DNA of 64,000 bases from JANQQJ01 sp046290575 (GTDB lineage: Bacteria > Pseudomonadota > Alphaproteobacteria > SMXS01). Below are positions 1-8,636 of this stretch, piece after piece (the first letter of the stretch is position 1; the number at the start of each line of letters is the position of its first letter). The stretch lies in NCBI GenBank assembly GCA_046290575.1, contig JBKAGX010000002.1, positions 496,001-560,000 on the forward strand. Direction: 5' to 3'. The notes under the pieces are model-generated. The model saw only the letters and a list, made by a program, of their open reading frames with translations. It searched no databases and was not told where the DNA came from. The translations under genes and the position numbers were made by a program.

Positions 1-935
1 TGCCCGACCGCGTTCTTACCAACGCAGAGCTGGCGACGATGGTCGATACCAGCGACGACTGGATTGCCGAACGCTCGGGTATACGTCAGCGGCACATCGC
101 CGCAGACGGCGAGTACACGTCTGATCTTGCCACTGCTGCGGCCAGACGGGCGCTAGATGACGCCGGCATGGAGGCCTCCGATATCGACATGATCATTGTC
201 GCGACCGCGACGCCGGACGAGACATTCCCGGCAACGGCAACCAAGGTGCAGTCCGCGCTGGAGATTACCCAGGGCGCCGCCTTTGATGTTCAGGCGGTTT
301 GCTCAGGCTTCGTTTATGGCCTAACGGTGGCTGACAGCCTGATCAAGGCAGGACAGTCGCAAAACACCCTGCTGATTGGTGCCGAGACCTTCTCGCGCAT
401 TCTGGACTGGGAAGACCGTGGCACCTGTGTCCTCTTCGGTGACGGGGCGGGGGCGGTGGTGCTGTCGGCTGAAGACCAGCCGGATGACCAGGAGCCACGT
501 GGCGTCCTTGCCAACAAGCTAAGAGCCGATGGGCGAAAGCACGACCTGCTTTACGTGGATGGTGGGCCGTCCATGACCCAGACCGTTGGGCACCTCCGCA
601 TGAAGGGTAAGGAAGTGTTCCGCCATGCGGTCAGCAATCTCGCCAGCGTCGTTGCGGAGACCCTTGAGGGGACGGGTATCAGCGAATCCGAGATCGACTG
701 GATCGTGCCGCATCAGGCCAATCGCCGTATCATTGACGCGACCGCTCGCAAGCTTGGGCTGCCCGCGGAGCAGGTGATCCTTACCGTCGATATGCATGGC
801 AATACATCAGCGGCTTCGGTGCCGCTTGCGCTGGACGTCGCAGTCAAGGATGGCCGAATCAAGCCGGGTGATCTGGTGATTATGGAAGCCATGGGCGGAG
901 GATTTACCTGGGGCGCCAGCCTCGTCCGCTGGTGA
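1..935 (+). CDS. fabH: Beta-ketoacyl-ACP synthase III (5' partial)
   Basis: This enzyme condenses acetyl-CoA with malonyl-ACP to start type II fatty acid synthesis in the cytoplasm. The reading frame is open from base 3 to the TGA ending at 935 and lacks only the first residues. A DDWI..R.GI.QR block opens the visible part. The active-site Cys lies in AVCSGF (bases about 300-302), the His in VPHQANRRI, and the Asn in HGNTSAAS, giving the complete Cys-His-Asn triad. The ATG at 39 is internal: in-frame codons before it (DRVLTNAEL) match the family N-terminus. ihfA and a merR gene follow on the same strand, the usual alphaproteobacterial order; plsX is expected just outside the window. Confidence 0.97.
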   Translation, partial: PDRVLTNAELATMVDTSDDWIAERSGIRQRHIAADGEYTSDLATAAARRALDDAGMEASDIDMIIVATATPDETFPATATKVQSALEITQGAAFDVQAVCSGFVYGLTVADSLIKAGQSQNTLLIGAETFSRILDWEDRGTCVLFGDGAGAVVLSAEDQPDDQEPRGVLANKLRADGRKHDLLYVDGGPSMTQTVGHLRMKGKEVFRHAVSNLASVVAETLEGTGISESEIDWIVPHQANRRIIDATARKLGLPAEQVILTVDMHGNTSAASVPLALDVAVKDGRIKPGDLVIMEAMGGGFTWGASLVRW

Positions 936-1081
936 TCGGGCCCGATTAACCCTGAAATTGGGGTCTAACAGCTCTCAAAAGCCTTTCAAGTTGACTGGCT
1001 TAGGGGCCACGGTTACGCTTTCGTTTAAGGTTTCTGGAAGGCGGCCAGAGGGGGCGGTCGGTGAAGCCGGAAAGGCAGCTG

Positions 1082-1384
1082 ATGAGTGGCAAAACCATCA
1101 CGCGCGCGGATTTGAGCGAAGCGATTTACAAAGAAGTCGGCCTGTCGCGGAATGAGTCGGCGGATCTGCTGGAAAGCGTTCTGCGGATCATGTCTGACAA
1201 ACTGGTCGAGGGCGAGACTGTTAAGATTTCGTCTTTCGGCAGTTTTGTTGTCCGCAGCAAGGGCAGCCGCATGGGGCGAAACCCCAAGACGGGCGAGGAA
1301 GTCCCGATCGATCCCAGACGGGTTCTGGTCTTTCGGCCAAGTCAGGTTCTGAAGTCGCTGGTCACCCGCGCGACCAAATCGTAA
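1082..1384 (+). CDS. ihfA: Integration host factor subunit alpha
   Basis: IHF alpha pairs with IHF beta to bind and sharply bend DNA in replication, recombination and sigma-54 transcription. The 100-residue product has the full HU/IHF fold, with a DNA-binding arm GRNPKTGEEVPI and the IHF-alpha-like N-terminus TITRADLSEAIY. I chose the ATG at 1082 (MSGKTITR) because it fits family length; an in-frame upstream start at 1061 would add seven unconserved residues. It lies 146 bp after fabH and 9 bp before the merR gene, so the last two are probably cotranscribed. Confidence 0.96.
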   Translation: MSGKTITRADLSEAIYKEVGLSRNESADLLESVLRIMSDKLVEGETVKISSFGSFVVRSKGSRMGRNPKTGEEVPIDPRRVLVFRPSQVLKSLVTRATKS

Positions 1385-1393
1385 AAGGCGTGA

Positions 1394-1846
1394 ATGGCGG
1401 ATCAGGAAGACACCGGCCCTGGTAAGTCCCGGCCGCGCAAATCACCCGAGGCATTTCGAACGATCAGCGAAGTCGCTGAGGAGTTGGATGTGCCACAGCA
1501 CGTGCTGCGCTTCTGGGAAACCCGTTTCAATCAGATCAAGCCGCTTAAACGCGGTGGCGGACGCCGTTACTACCGGCCCGAGGATGTGATGCTGCTGCGT
1601 GGTATAAGGCGGTTGCTCTATGAAGACGGGCTTACCATCAAGGGCGTTCAGAAGGTTCTTAAAGAACGCGGTGTGCGCTCTGTCGTAGATGCCGTCCGCG
1701 GCGTTCCTGAAGATGGCGCCGGGCTCTCCGCTGTGGTGCATGATGGTGCCAGTGAAGCCCGGGCCGATACCCAGGAAGAGCTCCGCAAAAAGCTGCGCAG
1801 TCTAGTGGGCGACCTGGAAAAGGTCAGCCGGGCGCTGCGCGGTTAG
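1394..1846 (+). CDS. MerR-family transcriptional regulator
   Basis: This is a 150-residue DNA-binding protein. A MerR helix-turn-helix covers about residues 20-90: FRTISEVAEELDVPQHVLRFWE, then the GGGRRYYRPEDV wing and a second helical pair ending in KGVQKVLKERG. There is no cysteine cluster typical of metal sensors, and the C-terminal third is short and charged, so its effector is unknown. A MerR gene directly after ihfA is a recurrent alphaproteobacterial arrangement. Its TAG stop overlaps the TAA stop of the convergent methyltransferase gene by 4 bp (1843-1846). Confidence 0.93.
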   Translation: MADQEDTGPGKSRPRKSPEAFRTISEVAEELDVPQHVLRFWETRFNQIKPLKRGGGRRYYRPEDVMLLRGIRRLLYEDGLTIKGVQKVLKERGVRSVVDAVRGVPEDGAGLSAVVHDGASEARADTQEELRKKLRSLVGDLEKVSRALRG

Positions 1847-2646
1847 ACGGGCTTCGATGCCCCCAAGGTGTACATGAGCGGCAGGCTTGGATGATCAGCC
1901 GGTGTGTCGTAGTGCCGGTCGGCAGCGGCGACTAGAAACGGCCATCGTTGATATAGATAGGATCGGTTTTCCTCTCGTAAGAGCGTGAGGTTCAGCCCGG
2001 CGTTCAGAACCGCTGATACGACATCGCCAATGTTGTGATTCCATTCGACCGTCTGGGTTTCACTTAGCATTCGGTCAGCATCGGTATAGGTCGAGGCATC
2101 ATCGAGATGCAGACCATTGGGCGTAAAGTAGTCGTAGGCGACCGCCAGATCGTCGTCTGCAAACACCCAGGTAAAGGGGTGATATTCGAGCAGATAGAGT
2201 TCGCCGCCCGGTTTCAGCAGGTCAGCGACCACACGCGCCCATCCTTGAATATCCGGCAGCCAGTTGATGGCGCCAAGTCCGGTGTAGACGATGTCGTAGG
2301 TCTCGTTCAGGGCCTCAGCCGCGCCGTAGACGTCGGCGCAGACAAATCGAGCCTCGACATTGATGTCGGATGCCAGTTGGCGTGCCGCTTGAATTGCCGG
2401 TTCCGAAAAATCCAGGCCCGTGACTCTCGCGCCCAGCCGGGCCCAGGACAGGGTATCGAGCCCGAAATGGCATTGCAGGTGAACCAGGGATTTGCCTTCT
2501 ACGGAACCTACGTCATCAATCTGCTGCGGACTGAGGCTTGAGGTTCCGGCCCTGAAACCTTCCACATCATAGGCCTTCGACGCCACATGCAAGGGCACGC
2601 GCTCGTTCCAGTTTCGCCGGTTGAGGCTGCGCCAATCGTCGCTCAT
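1843..2646 (-). CDS. Class I SAM-dependent methyltransferase
   Basis: The 267-residue protein has a class I methyltransferase fold. A motif I-like block VHLQCHFGLDTLSWAR lies at about residues 55-70, followed by GARVTGLDFS, an acidic VCADVY segment, and a post-motif stretch LKPGGELYLLEYHPF. The substrate cannot be read from the sequence. I chose the ATG at 2646 (MSDDWRSLNRRNWNERV); a longer open frame to 2820 runs antisense through the tRNA-Pro gene and is not credible. The gene faces merR and overlaps it by 4 bp at the stops. Confidence 0.88.
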   Translation of the reverse strand: MSDDWRSLNRRNWNERVPLHVASKAYDVEGFRAGTSSLSPQQIDDVGSVEGKSLVHLQCHFGLDTLSWARLGARVTGLDFSEPAIQAARQLASDINVEARFVCADVYGAAEALNETYDIVYTGLGAINWLPDIQGWARVVADLLKPGGELYLLEYHPFTWVFADDDLAVAYDYFTPNGLHLDDASTYTDADRMLSETQTVEWNHNIGDVVSAVLNAGLNLTLLREENRSYLYQRWPFLVAAADRHYDTPADHPSLPLMYTLGASKPV

Positions 2647-2742
2647 GGGCCATTCTCCGGAGCCGTGAAAGCGCCGTTGCCCGTTGGCAGGCGCAGCAGT
2701 ATAGTGCGCCCGCTTGGCAGGCCTTGGCCTGCGGGCACCTGT

Positions 2743-2819
2743 CGGAGTGTAGCGCAGTCTGGTAGCGCACCATACTGGGGGTGTGGGGGTCGTCGGTTCG
2801 AATCCGGCCACTCCGACCA
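2743..2819 (+). tRNA. tRNA-Pro (GGG)
   Basis: This is a 77-nt cloverleaf. The acceptor stem CGGAGTG pairs with CACTCCG and is followed by an encoded ACCA end. The anticodon stem CCATA/TGTGG closes a CTGGGGG loop, giving anticodon GGG. The TpsiC arm carries GGTTCGAATCC. A strong hairpin terminator follows immediately. Confidence 0.97.
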
Positions 2820-2824
2820 ATGAG

Positions 2825-2851
2825 AAGGGGACCTTTCGGGGTCCCCTTTTT
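2825..2851 (+). terminator. Rho-independent terminator of tRNA-Pro
   Basis: A 9-bp stem AAGGGGACC / GGTCCCCTT with a 6-nt loop runs into a T tract just after the tRNA-Pro CCA end. Confidence 0.9.
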
Positions 2852-2933
2852 CATTTCCTGCAGGGCGGCTATGCCCCGGGGCGTGCCGGTTAAGGTGGTC
2901 GGCACGGCGCGCACGCGCTAAATCTACCGCGCT

Positions 2934-3980
2934 ATGAGTGTTCCTGAAGCCAGACCCACAGCCAACCCGGCGATTGTCCGCTGGTTAGGCTGCGTGGCCA
3001 TTCTCGTCTTCGCGATGATCATGCTGGGCGGCGTGACGCGCCTGACCGAATCCGGCCTGTCCATGGTCGAATGGCGCCCGGTCACCGGCTGGCTGCCGCC
3101 GATGACGGAACAGGCCTGGCAGGCGGAACTCGACAAATACCGAGCGACGCCGGAATACCGGTACAAGAATGCCGGGTTTTCCGTTGAAGATTTCAAAACC
3201 ATCTTCTGGTTTGAATACCTGCATCGTCTCCTGGGCAGGCTGATCGGCGTTGCATTCGCGCTGCCCTTCTTCTGGTTTCTGGCCCGCAAGGCCGTGCCAC
3301 GACCGTTAAAACCGCATCTCTGGATCTTGCTGGCCTTGGGCGGGGCCCAGGGTGTGCTGGGCTGGTACATGGTGAAGAGTGGGCTGGTGGACCAGCCGGC
3401 GGTCAGCCAGTACCGGCTGGCGGCCCATCTGGGGCTGGCGTTCTTTATCTACGGTTACATCGTCTGGCTGGTGCTCAACCTGAAACAGAAGGTTCCTGGG
3501 TGGCCCTATGCGGGCGCGCTTGTGTTGATGGGACTGGTCTATCTGCAGGTTTTGAGCGGGGCGTTTGTTGCCGGGCTCGATGCCGGGTTCATCTACAACA
3601 CCTGGCCGGCGATCGATGGTGCTGTCATTCCGCCGGACATTCTTACCAACCCGCCATTCTGGCCCGGTGTGTTCGAAGACCACCGGACCGTGCAGTTCAT
3701 GCACCGGATGATGGCCTATGCGATCACGCTTTATGTGGCGCTTTGGTGGCTGCGCAATCGGGGCGACGGGTGGACGGTCCATGCGGTGGGACTGGCGACG
3801 GTCTATCAGGTGCTGGCCGGGATTGTTACGCTGCTTTATCTGCCTTATGTCCCGGCCTGGCTGGCTGTCTTTCATCAGGCGGGCGCTGTGGTGCTGCTGA
3901 CCACTGTTATCTATGCGGCGGCGCGGCTGAAACGGCCTGCGGAAGCGGGCGTTGGTCGTGCGGCGACGTTCACGGGCTAA
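2934..3980 (+). CDS. ctaA: Heme A synthase (COX15/CtaA type)
   Basis: This integral membrane enzyme oxidises heme O to heme A for aa3-type cytochrome oxidase. The 348 residues form about eight membrane spans with the four conserved histidines in place: H97 (FEYLHRLLGR), H165 (RLAAHLG), H257 (QFMHRMMAY) and H314 (VFHQAGAV). The VTRLTESGLSMVEW block near residues 34-47 and NTWPAIDGA near 222-230 are family signatures of the long alphaproteobacterial form. It stands alone here, between tRNA-Pro and rplM, away from the oxidase operon. Confidence 0.96.
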   Translation: MSVPEARPTANPAIVRWLGCVAILVFAMIMLGGVTRLTESGLSMVEWRPVTGWLPPMTEQAWQAELDKYRATPEYRYKNAGFSVEDFKTIFWFEYLHRLLGRLIGVAFALPFFWFLARKAVPRPLKPHLWILLALGGAQGVLGWYMVKSGLVDQPAVSQYRLAAHLGLAFFIYGYIVWLVLNLKQKVPGWPYAGALVLMGLVYLQVLSGAFVAGLDAGFIYNTWPAIDGAVIPPDILTNPPFWPGVFEDHRTVQFMHRMMAYAITLYVALWWLRNRGDGWTVHAVGLATVYQVLAGIVTLLYLPYVPAWLAVFHQAGAVVLLTTVIYAAARLKRPAEAGVGRAATFTG

Positions 3981-4009
3981 TTGACCGTCAGATTGGTTGA
4001 AAGATTTGA

Positions 4010-4023
4010 GGTATTATAATACC
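4010..4023. promoter_or_regulatory. 14-bp perfect palindrome upstream of rplM
   Basis: GGTATTATAATACC is a perfect AT-rich palindrome about 50 bp upstream of the proposed rplM -35 element. It could be an operator, or simply part of the AT-rich upstream region. No cognate regulator is known from the window. Confidence 0.4.
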
Positions 4024-4071
4024 ATATTTATAAGTCTCTAATTTTATGGAGCTTTTCCCCGAATAGACTGG

Positions 4072-4099
4072 TTGACATGTTTCCGGGAATGCGGATACT
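4072..4099 (+). promoter_or_regulatory. Probable sigma-70 promoter of rplM-rpsI
   Basis: TTGACA (4072-4077) is followed after 16 bp by GATACT (4094-4099), a good -35/-10 pair. The predicted transcript begins near 4106. It would carry a G/C-rich hairpin at about 4113-4133 (centred on GGGGCTTGGGCCCC) ahead of the rplM start, a plausible leader for ribosomal-protein control. Confidence 0.65.
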
Positions 4100-4154
4100 G
4101 CGCCGCTTGTTCTAGCAGGGGCTTGGGCCCCGCTTTGCTTTTAGGAACCGAGCT

Positions 4155-4619
4155 ATGAAAACCTATTCCGCGAAGCCTTCAGAGGTGGAGCGCCAATGGC
4201 ATCTGATCGACGCTGAGGGCCTTGTTCTGGGCCGTCTTGCGTCGGAAGTCGCCAGGCTGTTGCGCGGCAAGCACAAGCCGATGTTCACACCGCATATCGA
4301 TTGCGGCGACCACGTCGTCATCATCAATGCCGACAAGGTTGCGCTGACCGGTAACAAGCGGGCCGACAAGACCTATTACTGGCATACCGGTTATCCGGGC
4401 GGCATCAAGTCACGCACGGCTGGACAGATTCTTGATGGCAGCCATCCGGAACGGGTTGTTGAGAAGGCCGTGGAGCGCATGATCCCGCGCGGCGCGCTGG
4501 GCCGTCAGCAGTTCAAGAAGCTGCGGGTCTATGCCGGTGCAGAACATCCGCATGAAGCGCAGTCGCCGGTCGTGTTGGACTTCGGCGCGCGCAACGACAA
4601 GAACAGGAAGGGGCGCTAG
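4155..4619 (+). CDS. rplM: 50S ribosomal protein L13
   Basis: This early-assembling large-subunit protein has 154 residues, with the diagnostic LIDAEGLVLGRLAS N-terminus, GDHVVIINADKVALTGNK core, and MIPRGALGRQQFKKLRVYAG motif. It is followed by rpsI after 3 bp, the universal rplM-rpsI operon. A promoter and G/C-rich hairpin lie in the 5' leader. Confidence 0.98.
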   Translation: MKTYSAKPSEVERQWHLIDAEGLVLGRLASEVARLLRGKHKPMFTPHIDCGDHVVIINADKVALTGNKRADKTYYWHTGYPGGIKSRTAGQILDGSHPERVVEKAVERMIPRGALGRQQFKKLRVYAGAEHPHEAQSPVVLDFGARNDKNRKGR

Positions 4620-4622
4620 TCC

Positions 4623-5099
4623 ATGTCAGATGAAGTGATCACCGACCTCAGCGATCTGGGCGCCGCCACAACGGAAGCCGAAGCGCCGTTGCCGGAACCG
4701 AAAATTGATGCTCAGGGGCGCTCCTATGCGACCGGCAAGCGTAAGAACGCCGTTGCCCGTGTATGGATCAAGCCGGGTGCTGGCCGTGTTGTCGTCAATG
4801 GCCGTGACCAGGAAACCTATTTCGCGCGGCCCGTGTTGCGCATGATCCTGCGCCAGCCGTTTGAAGTCGCCGACCGCCGGGACCAGTACGATGTTTGGTG
4901 CACGGTAACGGGTGGTGGCCTTTCAGGTCAGGCCGGCGCTGTGCGCCACGGCATTTCAAAGGCGTTGACCCTGTTCGAGCCGGCGTTGCGCAAGCCGCTG
5001 AAGGAAAAAGGCTTCCTGACCCGCGACTCGCGTGTTGTCGAGCGTAAGAAATATGGCCGTGCAAAAGCACGCCGCAGCTTCCAGTTCTCCAAGCGTTAA
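4623..5099 (+). CDS. rpsI: 30S ribosomal protein S9
   Basis: S9 sits in the small-subunit head, and its basic C-terminal tail reaches the P-site tRNA. The 158-residue protein has an acidic N-terminal extension of about 35 residues, as in many alphaproteobacteria. Next come YATGKRKNAVARVWIKPG, the GGGLSGQAGAVRHGISKAL core, and the invariant KKYGRAKARRSFQFSKR terminus. It is cotranscribed with rplM and ends at a strong terminator. Confidence 0.98.
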   Translation: MSDEVITDLSDLGAATTEAEAPLPEPKIDAQGRSYATGKRKNAVARVWIKPGAGRVVVNGRDQETYFARPVLRMILRQPFEVADRRDQYDVWCTVTGGGLSGQAGAVRHGISKALTLFEPALRKPLKEKGFLTRDSRVVERKKYGRAKARRSFQFSKR

Positions 5100-5129
5100 A
5101 CGCGAACCGGGAATACGGATTTTTCCGAA

Positions 5130-5160
5130 GGGGCTGCGGGTTACCGCGGCCCCTTTTTTT
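5130..5160 (+). terminator. Terminator of rplM-rpsI
   Basis: A 10-bp stem GGGGCTGCGG / CCGCGGCCCC (one T-G pair) with a 4-nt loop is followed by seven T residues. Confidence 0.93.
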
Positions 5161-5168
5161 GTGAGTTA

Positions 5169-6557
5169 ATGATGCAACCTCAAGCGCATCCCATAGATGC
5201 CAGATGGCTGGATACGGTCCAGCAGCAGGTCACCATGCTGTTCAGGCTGGCGGTGCCGATTGTTATCGCGCGCGTCGGCTGGATGATGATGCAGCTGGTG
5301 GACACTGCCATGGTAGGGCGGTTCGATACTGCCGAACTCGCCTTTCAAAGCATGGCGGGCACGGTTGTCGGCATCCTGTTCGTGCCGGCCATGGGGATGG
5401 TTTTGGGCACGTTGATCATGTCGGCCAACGCCTATGGCGAGGGTGATCTGGCGAAAGCGGGCGCCGCGTGGCGGCGGTCGTTGCCCTATGCGTTCGCGTT
5501 GGGCTCTGTGCTCACTCTGTTCTGCTTTTTCGGCACGGAGATATTGCTGGCGGTCAGAATTGATGCGGCCATCGCTGAAGGGGCGGGAACGGTCACCCAG
5601 ATATACGGTTACGGCATGCCGCTGGGGATTGTCTACATCGCGTCAATGTATTTCCTGGAGGGCATCAAACGACCTATTCCGGGCGTCATGCTGATGGTGC
5701 TGGCAAATTTCATCAATGTCTTCGCCAACTGGATGTTGATCTACGGCAACCTTGGTTTTCCGGCTATGGGCGCCGAAGGATCTGCCTGGGCGACCACCAC
5801 CGTCCGCGTGATCCTGACGGCCAGTATCGTTGCCTACATTCTCCTTATGCCGGGCCATGAACGGTACGGTGTCCGTTTGCGGCCACAGGGCGGCTGGCGC
5901 GCCTGGGCGGAACAGCGCCGGCTGGGCTATGCCGCGGCGTTGAGCTTCGGCATTGAGCATGCGGCGTTTACCGCGCTCTTCATTCTTGCCGGCTGGCTGG
6001 GTGCGCTGGCGATTGCCTCGATGAACATCGTCTTTGCCGTCTTCGGCTTCTTCTTCATGCTGGCGGCTGGGATTGCCAGTGCGACCGGTGTACAGGTGGG
6101 CGATGCCTATGGGCGTAAAGATTCGGGTGATGTGGAACGGGCTGGCTGGACGGGGCTGGGCCTTAACATCGTGGTCCAGATCCCGGCTGCGTTGCTGTTG
6201 CTCTTCGCACCGGGTTCGATTGCCCGGATCTTCACCGATGATCCGGTGGTGATTGCAGCCGCCGCGCCGCTGTATTTCCTGGGTGGTTTTGCGCTGGTAC
6301 TGGATGGCGCACAGACCGTTCTTGCAAATGCGCTGCGGGGCCGACACGACAAATGGTTCGCCACCGGCTCGCACACGGTATCCTATGTAGGGATTATGGT
6401 GCCCCTGGCTTGGTATCTGGCATTTCCGCTAGGGCGCGGCACGACGGGTATTTTCGAGTCGTTCATTCTGGCGAGTATCGTCTCGGTCGGGTTGTTGGTC
6501 GCCCGGTTTGCCTATCTGTCGCGGGACGACCGACGACGATCCATTACCCGCCTGTAA
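5169..6557 (+). CDS. MATE-family multidrug efflux transporter
   Basis: This 462-residue membrane protein has two pseudo-symmetric six-span halves, as expected for MATE exporters that couple drug efflux to H+ or Na+ entry. The VDTAMVGRFDTAELA motif after the first span and the GVQVGDAYGRKD motif in the second half are typical. It begins only 9 bp after the rpsI terminator without a clear ribosome binding site, so the start (ATG 5169 or 5172) is uncertain. Its 3' end overlaps the convergent small exported-protein gene by 14 bp. Confidence 0.93.
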   Translation: MMQPQAHPIDARWLDTVQQQVTMLFRLAVPIVIARVGWMMMQLVDTAMVGRFDTAELAFQSMAGTVVGILFVPAMGMVLGTLIMSANAYGEGDLAKAGAAWRRSLPYAFALGSVLTLFCFFGTEILLAVRIDAAIAEGAGTVTQIYGYGMPLGIVYIASMYFLEGIKRPIPGVMLMVLANFINVFANWMLIYGNLGFPAMGAEGSAWATTTVRVILTASIVAYILLMPGHERYGVRLRPQGGWRAWAEQRRLGYAAALSFGIEHAAFTALFILAGWLGALAIASMNIVFAVFGFFFMLAAGIASATGVQVGDAYGRKDSGDVERAGWTGLGLNIVVQIPAALLLLFAPGSIARIFTDDPVVIAAAAPLYFLGGFALVLDGAQTVLANALRGRHDKWFATGSHTVSYVGIMVPLAWYLAFPLGRGTTGIFESFILASIVSVGLLVARFAYLSRDDRRRSITRL

Positions 6558-6855
6558 CGGCCGCACGCACCTGATCGCAGCCGCTTTCCGGCGTGGCCGC
6601 GGAGCGCATGGCTTGTTCGAACGCCTGGTTCATCTGCTCGTCAAAGGCGGCATCGCCGGTGACAGGCAGCCGGTCCGGCAGCGCCCTTTCGACATAGGCC
6701 TGGATGGCTTCTGCAGCGACCTCGCATTGAGCCGCCTGGCCGACCAGCGTGCCGAAGGCCTGCGCTGCTTCAAGCAGGCCCGTGCGGTCAGCGGTTTGCG
6801 CCGCGACGGGACCGGCAAACAGGAGCAGAATGAGGGTCATGAACAGGCGGGACAT
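6544..6855 (-). CDS. Small exported protein of unknown function
   Basis: I do not recognise this 103-residue protein. It has a clear signal peptide (MSRLFMTLILLLFAGPVAAQ, probable cleavage after AQ). The mature domain of about 80 residues is mostly helical and contains two cysteines (AAQCEVAAEA and ESGCDQV) that could form one disulfide. It is convergent with the MATE gene, and the two reading frames overlap by 14 bp at their ends. The opposite-strand frame through this stretch lacks comparable features. Confidence 0.75.
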   Translation of the reverse strand: MSRLFMTLILLLFAGPVAAQTADRTGLLEAAQAFGTLVGQAAQCEVAAEAIQAYVERALPDRLPVTGDAAFDEQMNQAFEQAMRSAATPESGCDQVRAAVTGG

Positions 6856-6990
6856 AGAATTCTTTCAAGAGTCACTGAATCGTCAGGCTTAGAGATAAGT
6901 ATGACAAACCGAATTTGCGAAACCGATCCAGCTTGATCGGCGTTGGAGCCGAGCCTAGGTTTCGAACCACTTGAATACAAGGAATGAACC

Positions 6991-8118
6991 ATGAGTACGA
7001 AAACCATCAGAGCCGCCATTTTAGGCGCCAGTGGCTATACCGGCGCGGATGCCGTCCGGTTGTTGGCCCGGCATCCCAACGTTGAAATCGTCGTTTTGAC
7101 AGCGGACCGCCGCGCAGGCGAGCCACTGGGCGCTGTCTTTCCGCATCTCACCATGCTGGACCTCCCCAATCTGATGAGCATTGACGAAGTCGAGTGGGCT
7201 GGACTGGAAGTTGATGTGGTGTTCTGCTGCCTGCCTCATGGCACGACGCAGGAAATCGTGCGCGGTCTGTTCCACAAGACCGGTCACACGCTTATCGATG
7301 ATCTGATCGAGGAGCATGATACCGAGGACTACGTGGCCGAGATTCCCGGCCCGGTGAAGGTAATTGATGTTTCCGCCGACTTCCGGCTACGCGATGTGGA
7401 GACCTATGCCGAATGGTATGGCCATGAGCATCTGGCGCCGGATCTTCAGAAAATGGCTGTTTATGGCCTGACCGAGTTCTACCGTGAGGACATCAAGTCA
7501 GCGGACCTGGTCGCCTGTCCGGGCTGTTATCCCACCGGCGCGCTGCTGGCGCTGATTCCGCTGGTCGCTTCCGGTCATGTGGACACGGGTTCGATCATCA
7601 TTGATGCGAAGTCGGGCGTCACCGGGGCAGGACGGTCGTTGAAAGAGGCCAATCTTTATACGGAGGTGTCGACAGGCACCCATGCCTATGGCGTCGGCAA
7701 GCACCGCCACGGGCCGGAGATCGATCAGGAAGTCAGCGCGGCGGCAGGAACGCCGGTCAACGTCACGTTTACGCCTCACCTGCTGCCGATGAACCGGGGT
7801 GAGCTATCGACGATCTATCTGGATCTCCAGCAGGGGGCCGATGCCGAGACCCTCTATAACGTGCTGGCGTCGCGGTTTATTGACGAGCCCTTCGTGCAGG
7901 TCATGGAGTACGGCCAAGTGCCGTCGACCCGCCATGTGGTCGGTTCGAACCACTGCTTTATCGGTATTGCGCCGGATCGCCGGCCAGGCCGGGCGGTGGT
8001 GGTTACGGCGATCGATAATCTGGTCAAGGGATCCTCGGGCCAGGCGATTCAGAACATGAATCTGATGTTTGGCCTGCCGGAGACGACCGGCCTTGAACAA
8101 TTGCCGTTGTTTCCCTGA
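6991..8118 (+). CDS. argC: N-acetyl-gamma-glutamyl-phosphate reductase
   Basis: This enzyme performs the third step of arginine synthesis, the NADPH reduction of N-acetylglutamyl phosphate to the semialdehyde. The 375-residue product has the Rossmann start AILGASGYTGADAVRLL, the substrate-binding VIDVSADFRLRD, and the catalytic Cys179 in VACPGCYPTGA. The conserved histidine-rich GVGKHRHGPEI and PHLLPMNRG segments follow. It is slightly longer than the usual type 1 enzyme. The start at 6991 is supported by an AAGGAA element 6-11 bp upstream. Its stop overlaps the carbonic anhydrase start by one base, so the two are coupled. Confidence 0.97.
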   Translation: MSTKTIRAAILGASGYTGADAVRLLARHPNVEIVVLTADRRAGEPLGAVFPHLTMLDLPNLMSIDEVEWAGLEVDVVFCCLPHGTTQEIVRGLFHKTGHTLIDDLIEEHDTEDYVAEIPGPVKVIDVSADFRLRDVETYAEWYGHEHLAPDLQKMAVYGLTEFYREDIKSADLVACPGCYPTGALLALIPLVASGHVDTGSIIIDAKSGVTGAGRSLKEANLYTEVSTGTHAYGVGKHRHGPEIDQEVSAAAGTPVNVTFTPHLLPMNRGELSTIYLDLQQGADAETLYNVLASRFIDEPFVQVMEYGQVPSTRHVVGSNHCFIGIAPDRRPGRAVVVTAIDNLVKGSSGQAIQNMNLMFGLPETTGLEQLPLFP

Positions 8119-8636
8119 TGGCGGGGCAATTGATCGCCTATCAGGGAACCTCACCGAGAATCCACCCGAGCGCCTTCATCGCCGATGGCGCCCGGGTGAT
8201 CGGGGATGTGGAAATCGGCGCCGACTCGAGCATCTGGTTCAACTGCGTGGTACGCGGCGATGTGAACCATGTGCGCATCGGGTCGGGATCCAACGTGCAG
8301 GACGGGTCGGTGATCCATGTCACCGACGGCGGCAGTCCCACGATCATCGGGGACATGGTTCTGGTTGGCCATATGGTGCTGCTGCATGCGTGTACCCTGC
8401 AGGACGGCTGCCTGATCGGCATGGGCAGTACGGTAATGGATGACGTTGTGGTTGAACCGGGCGCGATGATCGCTGCCGGGTCCCTGGTGACGCCCGGGAA
8501 ACGCGTTCCTGCTGGCCAGCTCTGGGGCGGCAGGCCGGCCAAATACATGCGCGACCTTTCGGCGAACGAGATCGCCCATAACCGTCACCTGACCGAAGGG
8601 TATGTTCAGCGGTGCCGGGAGTATCGTGCCGGTTAA
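8118..8636 (+). CDS. Gamma carbonic anhydrase-family protein
   Basis: This is a left-handed beta-helix protein of 172 residues, built from hexapeptide repeats (IGDVEIGADSSIWFNCVVRG, then VRIGSGSNVQDGSVIHV). The zinc-ligand pattern of the family is visible as H (VIHVTD), GH (VLVGHMVLLH) and the H five residues later. Members include YrdA/CaiE-like proteins, and activity as a true carbonic anhydrase is not assured. Its ATG overlaps the argC TGA. At its 3' end it overlaps the convergent DUF3592 gene by 4 bp. Confidence 0.93.
   Translation: MAGQLIAYQGTSPRIHPSAFIADGARVIGDVEIGADSSIWFNCVVRGDVNHVRIGSGSNVQDGSVIHVTDGGSPTIIGDMVLVGHMVLLHACTLQDGCLIGMGSTVMDDVVVEPGAMIAAGSLVTPGKRVPAGQLWGGRPAKYMRDLSANEIAHNRHLTEGYVQRCREYRAG

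Noticed and set aside
2647..2820. N-terminal extension of the methyltransferase at 1843-2646
   Set aside because: It would read antisense through tRNA-Pro and has no family similarity; the ATG at 2646 fits.
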